A stretch of 64,000 nt of DNA from Coniella vitis (taxonomy: Eukaryota; Ascomycota; Sordariomycetes; Diaporthales; Schizoparmaceae). Position numbers and translations under genes: made by a program. The notes under the pieces were generated by a model. That model saw only the letters and a list, made by a program, of their open reading frames with translations. It did no database searches and was not told where the DNA came from. Positions 56,147 through 64,000 of this stretch are shown here, one piece after another (positions within the stretch are counted from its first letter, which is position 1; the number at the start of each line of letters is the position of its first letter). Where the stretch lies: positions 4,879,001-4,943,000 of the forward strand of contig WUJK01000001.1 in NCBI GenBank assembly GCA_011317545.1, written 5' to 3'.

Positions 56147-56209
56147 GTCTGTCTGTCTGTCGGTCGGTCAGTCAGTCAGTCAGTCAGTCAGTCAGTCAGT
56201 CAGTCAGGA
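56147..56209. repeat. CTGT to CAGT tetranucleotide repeat
   Basis: A short TCTG/GTCG stretch passing into about 11 units of GTCA, in noncoding DNA. Confidence 0.85.
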
Positions 56210-56525
56210 TTATCCTGCTCCATTGCTATCAATGCTAGGCTTATTTAGCCCTCCTTGGGGCAATTTTGTGGCATAGTACCATGTTATTCTTACTATCCCT
56301 GGTATACCATCTTATTGGCCTAATTATATATCTGGGTGCATGTGTGTATGGTGTGATGTTATGTTAGTTGGCCATGTGTGCTGCTACCACACGTCCTCGA
56401 ATCACAATCTCAATCAGTGCTGTTCATCTCAATCTCCATCCCATCCCAGGAAAAAGAGACGAATCAAACAAACCCTACTTTACCCCTGCCCCCGGGGGAT
56501 CCATCTCGTATAAACCCCAGAGTAT

Positions 56526-56549
56526 AATATATATATATATATATATATT
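56526..56549. repeat. TA dinucleotide repeat
   Basis: About 11 TA units in noncoding DNA. Confidence 0.8.
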
Positions 56550-58238
56550 CTGCCAAAAAATCTACACCATCTACGCTCTTGACGCGCTGAGGGCCTGCCA
56601 GGCCTGAGGAGGGGTTGAACTCCTATTCGTCTTGTCCAAAAGTATTCATTATTTCCTTTGACACTGTATTTTCAGCCTATATCCCATCATCATCATCATC
56701 ACCATCACCACAACCATCTTAACATCCAATATCGACATTCTCAAGCGGGAAAACCATAATAACAATCAACAAGACCTCCACAGGAAGCACCACCCCCTCT
56801 CCCCCCAAATCCCATCGCTTACTTAAACGAGAGCACTGACTGCTTATATTTCACCTGTACGCGTACATACATACGTACGCAGATCATTTCACAACCCAGG
56901 ACAGACCAAAAGATAAAAAAAGACTTTCCCCAAAAAGTCAACGCTGTGCGTGCCGTTTGCCGATCACGTTAAACCCCTCCCAAAAGGGGGGTTGTGGAAG
57001 AAATCAATCCATTCTCTCTCCCTTTGCATACATACATACATAGTAAGTACATGAATAGATGATGAACTTGTGTAGATATACTTAATAACATAGCAGCACG
57101 GTAAGTTCGTTTGGGACCCCCCCCCCCAAAAAAAGTCAATTTACTTACTTTACTACCTTGTACAAAAAAAAAATAGTTCTTCAGAATCAGGAAAGTAATG
57201 TCACTTTTTTCTTTTTCATTGTTTTATTGTGTGCATCCCGCTTGATTGGAATGGAGTCACACCCTTTTGAATACTTTGTAATCTGTATGTATGTTTGTAT
57301 GTATTTACTTATTTATTAAATTTATTTATCAAAAAGGAAAGGCAGCTAGTTATATCTGGTGACAACCCCCCCTTTTATCGTTAAAGAAATGGTGATATCT
57401 TTTTTTTTACTCTTATGATTCAAACGATAGACCGGATATCTCCCGCCCCCCCCCCCCCTCCAAAGAAAAATAAAAAAAACTTGCGTCATTATCATCAACA
57501 CCAGTAGGCAAGGGAATCCACAAGAAGCCATGATTGCAAGACTCTCTTCATCATTATCATCACTACCACTATCACCCCCGCCCTTGTCGGTTATACAAAG
57601 GTCACGCCCAAGACATGTCACAAAAAAACAGAACAGAACAGAAAACCGTATACGTTTCAGAGAATAACATTTTTTCCTTGATATTGGATCTGATCAAATA
57701 GACACTAGAATGAAAGAACCCCAAAAAGGAAAAGGTAGAGGCCAAGGAAGAAACTCGGTCCCATCCATGCCCCCCCGCCAATTCTTGAGTGTGTTCTGTA
57801 ATCCCCTCCTAAATTTTGCCTGCCACTTTTTTTTTGATTCGTTTTCGATCCAGTCCCAGCCAGGTTACTTTTTATGTGGTTCAAGTGGGAAACAAGGGGT
57901 GAAACTTTGTGCTGAGAAGTATACATCCTCAAAATGATTTTGAGTGTGTTGCCAATCCAAAACAAACAAAACACCGCAGCGAGATGCAAAATGTGTTGCG
58001 AGATCCCCAGGTCTGGTTTGATAATATTCAAGAGTCAAGAGAAAGAAATTGTAATCCTGCCACACTTCTCTTCCATCATGCGAGGGATATAAAAAATCTG
58101 TACAAGTCAAAAACAAAAACAAAAAAAGATGGGGATCAGTTTCATGTGAGATGAAAGTATGACCCGTGTTGCCGCACCATGGAAACCAACAAATTTTGCA
58201 GAAAAAAGGACAAACTCATATCACGGGAGATGCGCCCT

Positions 58239-59300
58239 CTAGTAGCCGAGGTTGACCTTGAACTTGAGGGTGCCGCCAGTGTTGTAGCCAAGACCGTCCG
58301 AGTCAGCCAGAGCCTCGTCAAAGGCGTTGGTGACGGTAGTAGCATCGGCGGTGATGGAAGAGCAGGTGGAGCCGTCCAGTGTGCAGGCCTCCACACCGTT
58401 GACGACGCCGCCGGCAGTCTGGGCCATGATGCAGGAAACGTCAAAGGCAGACCAGGTGGTGGTGACATCGACAGCGTCCCACTCGACCCAGGTGTAGAGC
58501 AGGGCAGAGTCCGAGTCGGTGACGGGGGCGAGGCTGGCGGGCTGGCAGGTGCCGGCGCCGCCAGTGCCGTTCTGGATGGCGAGGTACTGGGTGGCGCCCG
58601 CAGACAGGTTAAAGGTGTAGTACGAGTCGGTCGAGGTGTACCAGCCGGCAATGGAGCCGTCCTTGGCAATCTTGTTCCAGTAGTAGCACGTCATGTCCTC
58701 GGTGGCACCGTAGAACTCGACGTAGTTGTCGTACTGCTCAGCAACCTCCTCGGTGGCGACGAGGATGTAGTTGCAGCCGTAGGCACCGTCCTCGGTGCCC
58801 GTGTTGCCAACCTGGGCAATCTCGGCGACCGTGGCGCGCTTGGAGCTGCTGGACGAGCAGTTGTCCTCGAAGGAGACGTACGAGGTCAGGCCCGAAGAGG
58901 ACGACGACGACGAGGAAGACGACGAGCTGGCAGTCGCCGAGGCAGCCGCAGAGGTGCTTGTAGCAGCCGCAACGGTAGCAGCCGAAGACGCCGACGTGAC
59001 GAGGGTGGTGGCGGCGGCGGCAGCAGCGCTGGTAGCGACGGCGGCCACGGCAACATCGATGTTTGCGATGTTAGCGACGGCGGCGGTGGTGGTGGTGGCG
59101 GTGGAGGTGGAGGTGGGGTCGTAGTAGTCGCCCGACATGGTCCACGAGACAACGGCGCCGTCAATGGTCGCGGTGATGACCTCGCCATCGCGCTTGGCCT
59201 CGACGTTGCGCTGCTTGGCGTGGAGGTGGCCGTGGCGCGAAGGGTGGGCCGAGACGCCCAGGGCAGAGCCCAGGAGCACGAGAGCAGCAAGGCGGGACAT
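58239..59300 (-). CDS. Secreted protein with Asp f 4-like allergen domain
   Basis: Single exon, 353 residues. Signal peptide at 1-18 (MSRLAALVLLGSALGVSA), then a dibasic-containing propeptide-like region (HPSRHGHLHAKQRNVEAKR). Residues 65-140 are Ala/Ser/Thr-rich low complexity, as in cell-wall-linked or heavily O-glycosylated proteins. The C-terminal domain (about 145-353) reads SYVSFEDNCSSSS, then VGNTGTEDGAYGCNYILV, YVEFYGATEDMTCYYWNKI, QYLAIQNGTGGAGTCQP and ends FKVNLGY. This matches the fungal Asp f 4-like family of secreted proteins of unknown function. Six or more cysteines are likely paired. Assigned by pattern only. It is the last recognised gene before a gene-poor stretch. Confidence 0.78.
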   Translation of the reverse strand: MSRLAALVLLGSALGVSAHPSRHGHLHAKQRNVEAKRDGEVITATIDGAVVSWTMSGDYYDPTSTSTATTTTAAVANIANIDVAVAAVATSAAAAAATTLVTSASSAATVAAATSTSAAASATASSSSSSSSSSSSGLTSYVSFEDNCSSSSSKRATVAEIAQVGNTGTEDGAYGCNYILVATEEVAEQYDNYVEFYGATEDMTCYYWNKIAKDGSIAGWYTSTDSYYTFNLSAGATQYLAIQNGTGGAGTCQPASLAPVTDSDSALLYTWVEWDAVDVTTTWSAFDVSCIMAQTAGGVVNGVEACTLDGSTCSSITADATTVTNAFDEALADSDGLGYNTGGTLKFKVNLGY

Positions 59301-59632
59301 GTTTGCGTGTTGGGTCTGTAGGCAGAAATGCGGTATGCAGTGGGTATGAGAAACGGATGGCGGCGTCGACTCAGTCGAGGGCGGCAGGTTGGCAGGTAGC
59401 TGGAAGTTGGTTCGAGGGAGTGAGTGGGTGCGAGTGAAGGGATTCACGAGGCTGTTGCTGCTGCAATGGGCAGGGGGTGCTATAATGAGCGTGGTGGGTT
59501 GACACTGCAAGTGGTTCAGACCCGAGGTTAAGGATTGACGTTGGTTTGGCGACCAAGTGGAAGGTGTGAAGAGAGCAAGGCAAAAGAGCGAGAGGCCAGC
59601 CGGCTGGGGAGGGAGAGAGGATGTGGACGAGG

Positions 59633-59642
59633 TAATATAAAA
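59633..59642 (-). promoter_or_regulatory. Possible TATA box of the Asp f 4-like gene
   Basis: On the minus strand it reads TTTTATATTA, about 335 bases upstream of the ATG. That distance needs a leader of about 300 bases, so the call is tentative. Confidence 0.35.
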
Positions 59643-60231
59643 CCCGAGCAAACGCACGACACGAACGGTCGAGCAAAAGGGGACGGCAGCAGCAGCAGCA
59701 GGAGGGAAAGGAAGCAGTGTGGGTGGAGCAAGTCCACCAAGTCTAGAGCCAGAAGGAAACCCAGCAAGCCCACTAAAGAGGTACCTCCGTACCCACTGTA
59801 CGTACCCTACTCAGCAGGTACTACGGGCAGGCCTGGCAGGTTGCAGGGGCCTGGAAAGGGGCACGGAGGGCGTTGAGGGCAGAACCCAGCGGTTGCTTAG
59901 GCCCAAAGGGAGATTGCCTGCAGGGGTCGCTACCGCCTTGACGGAGGGGGGGGCCTAAGGGTGGGGCTGAGGACCAGCCGCTGCACGGCGCCTTTCCTGT
60001 TCCTGAACCAAACAATGGATCCCCAGTGGACGCCAGGGGCAGCCGCACTTGGCCAATCAGGGGTTCAGCCCTAGAAGGGACCCCGGCTATTGTTCTACCG
60101 CGCCCGCACCCGCACCAGCCCAGGGCCCCAGCGCCTGCCGCCCAGGCCAACAGCGCTACGTAGTTGCGTAGTACGGAGGACAGAGGCGGAACAATGGGGG
60201 GACGGGCTAGAATTCTGCAAATAGCGCATGG

Positions 60232-60291
60232 CAGCGTACCTGGCAGTGTACCTTGCAGCGTACTTTACAGCGTACCTTACAGCGGTCTGGC
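60232..60291. repeat. Degenerate 12-bp tandem array
   Basis: Five consecutive 12-base units of the form CAGCGTACCTTG with one to three differences each; the last unit is the most divergent. Confidence 0.75.
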
Positions 60292-62344
60292 GTGGAAATG
60301 CACCAGCCAACCAAAACCAAGGGGCACACAGCCGCCAACGAGAGAGAAACAAAAGAACTGGATACCGAACCCTCTCGCTCTTCTCCCTCCCACATGCCGG
60401 GACAGGGACACGAACGTACGCAAGCCTTATCCATTCTCCATAATATCAGAGTACAGACCTAGGCAAAATCCGGCCCCCGCCCTCTCAGCCCCGCCTGCGT
60501 CGTCGCCAGCTGGCGTCACTCGAGCCACGGAGGCCAACCACTTGCCAGCCAAGGCCCCAAAGAAGATGGTGGTGGACTATGGGTGTGGTGACCGGATGAT
60601 GTGCTTTATCGCAAATGAGCTGGGTGGGTTGGATCGTCGAGCCGCTGCCAAAACATGGCACACAGCAAATTGGAATATCTCCGACCCGTCATTGCGGCCC
60701 CGTTTTCAGAAGGAAAAGGCATCGTCTTGTCGTTGGATAATTTAACCCAATCTTGTGCATGGCTCAATCCAGCCAAGAGGACGAGGCATGACCGCGTTGG
60801 TGAAATTGCTGGCTCGATTTCGGGCCCAAAGCAGATTGGCCTCTCTGCTCAAGAGACACCAACTGCTGATTGCACAGCACGCCACGCCGCCAGCCAAGTG
60901 TGCTCATTTGCCATGATTCAGAGCCTTTGGGCATTGCGCCGTGTACACAGTACTGTGGACGCCATTTCGAGATGCTGTAGCAACTCGGCATGTGCTTGAG
61001 TTGGCAGCAATGCCCAGGGTTTCGCCTCTCTTGGATATGTATCCAGCGAACAGGCCTCGCCTCGCCTTGACCCGCCTCACCGCAGCACCAGGAACTGACT
61101 GACTGACTAACTGTCCACGTCAGGCACGCATTGCGCAGCAAGTGGACAGACAGCCTTGCACCCATATTCCTTGCTGTTATTTTTTGACTCGCTCCTTTGT
61201 GTCGTGCAGCATTGTTGTGCATACTGGGTGAATAAACACTCCTCGTCACCGTTTGCTATTCTCTTGTCCGCTACAACAGTTGAGGAAAGAATAAAAGAAA
61301 GGAAAACTCTTTCACAACCCTTGTTTGCTTTGATTTTTTTTGCCGTTTCTGACGACGAGCATTGCGTCAGTGAATGGGCCATCTGTGATCTGCTGTGCAA
61401 ATCGATGCGCAACGTTGCAGCTCTGCATCGTACTATGATCAACAACAAGGCTTCCTTTGTGTGTTGCTGTTTGCGTAAGTACATGGCACGACTATGAATA
61501 GTACACAGTCTGCACTGTGCTATGCCGTATGGAGTCTCTTTGTACATACTGTATTAGCCAGACAGCTCTTTGGTCGCATTTGCAGCATCATAGAGGTGAC
61601 TACGGCAACCGACCCTCTCGGTCATCCAAGAATGCTTCCCGCTTCTCTTCTGTTTCTCTCTCTTTAGTGCACACGTGTTGGCCTGGTTGCCGTTGCCCCG
61701 ATGCACCCGAGACATGCTACCTTGTGTTTAATTGGGCTGCTGCCGCTGGTGGGTTGGGTAAAATGTACCTGGTACCTGGTACAGCAGCACTCTATACTAT
61801 GTATCGCCATTTAGAGCGGCACACGGCAGATGACGAATCAACCACTCACAGCCAAGTCTTTTTTGTTTATTTTTTTTCCCCCTTCCAACTATTATCCCTT
61901 TGATGACTACTCTTTTTTCTGGTCTTGTTCAATTTTCGCCGTTTCTTAGCTGCATGCGGCGCGGCAAAAACCACGCAAGCCAGCCACACGTTGGCTTTCG
62001 CATGCCGAGAACCCAATGAACTACTATGTACTTACGTAAGTGCAGGAAACGATTAGCTCCCAGTTATTGCAGTACTTCTTGTTCCCGCCATATCCCCACA
62101 GCCACCTCAGGTATCTCTCTACCGCCTCTGCTGGATGCCTCTCAGCCGTCCTTTTCCAAAGGCCCCCGACGCTAGATAAAACTGCAAAGAGCCGGGGGCT
62201 GAAGACATGCGTGGATCGCCATATCATTCATGCATAGGATCAACCGTTGGCCGGTTATTTGCATCCAGAACTTGCTGCTGTGAGGTGCCTGACTGGCCAA
62301 CCAATCACTGTGTGACCTGTCGCTCGCCGCCCGCCGCTCGGCCC

Positions 62345-62353
62345 TTTTTTTTT

Positions 62354-62390
<37 letters not shown>
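62345..62390. repeat. Poly-T tract
   Basis: About 45 T with one C, in noncoding DNA. Confidence 0.9.
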
Positions 62391-62576
62391 CTTTCTAATT
62401 CTCCGCCTCGATCCTTTCCGGTCTTGGATCTGATCTGCCATGTGCCATCGTCAGCCTTTCCCGCCAGGCTCTCCACTGCCATGGTCCAGACTTTTGCATC
62501 CAAGTGCTTGCCATTGTTCAACGTTGGGGGGTTGTACTGTGTTTGTCCCATCCTCGAGTGCGAGTTGAGCACACAG

Positions 62577-62640
62577 TCTGCCCGCCTTCAGTCTGCCCAT
62601 CTTCAGTCTGCCAGTCTGCCAGTCTGCCCAGTCACTCAGC
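62577..62640. repeat. Degenerate CAGTCTGC direct repeats
   Basis: Five copies of CAGTCTGC with variable spacers (CCGCCTT, CCATCTT, or none), in noncoding DNA. Confidence 0.75.
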
Positions 62641-63490
62641 CCTGTCCTTGTCGTCACGTCTTGTAGAGGGTTGCATACAGCAAAACCTAGCCCTGACTGA
62701 TCCTAACCCAACCCACCAGTCAGTTGCTGATCCATGACTCTACTTTGGGAACAAAGGAGCCCTCCAGCCTTGCCAGACCAGACCGGCCGTGACATGTGGC
62801 GCCTATATGCAGGAACGAACGCTACCTTGGCACGAAAAAAAAAATATCACATCCCTAGCCCACGGGACTCGTCCGCTCCAAAAGAGTTGGCTATGGGATC
62901 TCAGCCAGCCAGCCAGCCAGCCAGCCAACCAGCCGGCCGTCGACCCGCCCCTCCATCAGGGAGCGGTGGTGGTGGTGGTGGCGGTGTTTCTGACCACTGT
63001 TGTATCTTTTGAATGACTCTTCTGTTGCCAGGAACCCCGTTGCCCGGATCCCCGGACTGTACATAGTACTGTGGATGCCCTGAACCCCCGATTCCATCCA
63101 TGTACCCAAAGAAAGAGATTGAAAACCCCAAAAAGTGTTGCTCACTCCGGCTATCGCCTAGAAACAAGTCATCACACCGCCTTGAAGCAAGCATTCCAAG
63201 TTTTTTTGTCCTTCTTCTGCCCTGGCAGCCTGGATATGTTTTCCGTTTTCGGCTCCACAAGCATCCAATAGCAAAACATCTTTGAGACTCACAGACTCGC
63301 AGGCCCGAGGCCCCATTGTTACGGGAAAGCCCTTAGTGTGGTGGTGCCGCGTTGGTTGTCGTCCGCCCCCGGGGGGACGAGAAGCATTGGGCGTTTGTTC
63401 TGGATCAATGGTGCGTCTCAACAGCCTGTAGCGTATGTGCATTGTGCTTCGGACACTAAACGACCAGACTGGCTCTTTTTTTGTTGTTGT

Positions 63491-63547
63491 CTTCTTCTTC
63501 TTCTTCTTCTTCTTCTTCTTCTTCTTCTTCTTCTTCTTCTTCTTCTT
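63491..63547. repeat. CTT trinucleotide microsatellite
   Basis: About 18 units of CTT in noncoding DNA. Confidence 0.9.
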
Positions 63548-64000
63548 GTCCACCTGTCGCGCTTGTTTAGTTACTTAGTGTTGGCGTTTTGTCAGAGAGC
63601 AGTGAGTAGTATTCTTCTACACGCCAAGTACATGGTCTACAATGGTAGTATTGCGATGTGGTCCGTCTCTTGCAGCGTGGTGTTGTTGTCCCCCGGGTTT
63701 CATGTGCTCAGCCCATAACGCAAGAGTCATTCCGCCATTCATAGTGGCGGTCACATCAACCGCCCGGCCAGTGTCACATGGGAAAAGGGAAGAAAAAGAG
63801 ATCAACTGCCGGATCCCACGTTTTGGGACGAGTCTCCAATTTCTTCTTCTCCCCCCGAGTTCTATTGTTTCTTTTGGGGGAGAGTCCCACTAGTTTTTGC
63901 TACGTCGGGTCTCGGCTCAACGAAGTCCTTGGCCCTACTAATGTACTATGTATCCTCGAACGTTATACTTTGTACTTGGTATGTCCCCATGGGGATGGTT

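Larger units (their letters stand above)
55308..58238. other. 2.9-kb region without a recognisable gene
   Basis: Upstream of the dioxygenase gene and downstream of the Asp f 4-like gene, both minus strand. It is AT-rich in its second half, with a GTCA repeat at 56147-56209, a TA repeat at 56526-56549, and C homopolymers near 57115-57127 and 57447-57460. Open frames are all under 110 codons and lack motifs. Part may be a long 3' untranslated region. Confidence 0.5.
59301..64000. other. 4.7-kb gene-poor region at the right end
   Basis: No open frame has recognisable motifs (longest 193 codons at 60164-60745). The first part is the promoter of the Asp f 4-like gene, with a TATA-like box at 59633. 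It also holds a degenerate 12-bp tandem array (60232-60291), TACTATGTA/TACATAGTA words at 61795, 62022, 63060 and 63944, a degenerate CAGTCTGC array (62577-62640), a T tract (62345-62390), a CAGC repeat (62908-62940) and a CTT repeat (63491-63547). Confidence 0.55.

Noticed and set aside
58179..59321. 380-codon plus-strand frame opposite the Asp f 4-like gene
   Set aside because: Antisense shadow, rich in Gly/Val/Arg, with no signal peptide or motif.

Overview
The window is a gene-dense piece of a filamentous ascomycete chromosome, most likely Sordariomycetes and possibly Hypocreales. The evidence is the gene repertoire: fungal Spo11, Mis6/CENP-I, Sen2, a CipC-like DUF3759 protein, an Asp f 4-like secreted protein, an SAT4-type seven-helix protein and glucosylceramide synthase. 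Genes carry short introns of about 50-240 nt with GT(A/G)xGT donors and CTAAC-type branch points, and intergenic DNA is rich in microsatellites. The order is inferred from gene content and style; no species can be named from the sequence alone. No tRNA, rRNA, CRISPR array or intact transposon was recognised.

Layout. 1-10.6 kb: truncated glucosidase II alpha gene (-), nucleoside diphosphate kinase NDK1 (+, seven exons), a DUF1279/FAM210-type mitochondrial protein (-), a Rieske [2Fe-2S] protein (+), a WW-domain protein (+) and tRNA m1A58 methyltransferase subunit TRM61 (-). 10.6-15.2 kb: a long gene-poor stretch that ends at the cipC-like gene (+). 16.9-22.4 kb: Mis6/CENP-I (+), an alpha-methylacyl-CoA racemase-type enzyme (+) and a Bet v1/SRPBCC-fold protein (-). 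23.1-34.6 kb: SPO11 (+), an oxidosqualene cyclase of the ERG7 type (+), SGT1 (+), ceramide glucosyltransferase (-) and SEN2 (+). 36.5-49.4 kb: an SAT4-type membrane protein with a polyglutamine tail (+), a C2H2 zinc-finger protein (-), a secreted acid sphingomyelinase (+) and a CE12/SGNH esterase (+). 50-59.3 kb: an S9 prolyl-oligopeptidase-type peptidase (-), a gamma-butyrobetaine-hydroxylase-type dioxygenase (-) and an Asp f 4-like secreted protein (-). 59.3-64 kb: no recognisable gene.

Functionally this is a housekeeping neighbourhood rather than a cluster: ER glycoprotein processing, tRNA modification and splicing, kinetochore and meiosis functions, sterol and sphingolipid metabolism, and several secreted proteins. 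Two sphingolipid enzymes (glucosylceramide synthase and acid sphingomyelinase) lie about 13 kb apart, but intervening genes argue against a cluster.

The least explained signal is a 9-mer, TACTATGTA or its complement. I found it at 13 intergenic loci (about 0.5 expected by chance), concentrated in the two gene-poor stretches at 10.6-15.2 and 61.8-64 kb. Other points of note are a DCISE version of the catalytic DCTAE motif in the cyclase, an open in-frame N-terminal extension with a membrane segment upstream of NDK1, introns that stay open in frame, and simple repeats placed inside introns or next to a splice site. I saw no convincing undescribed multi-gene system.
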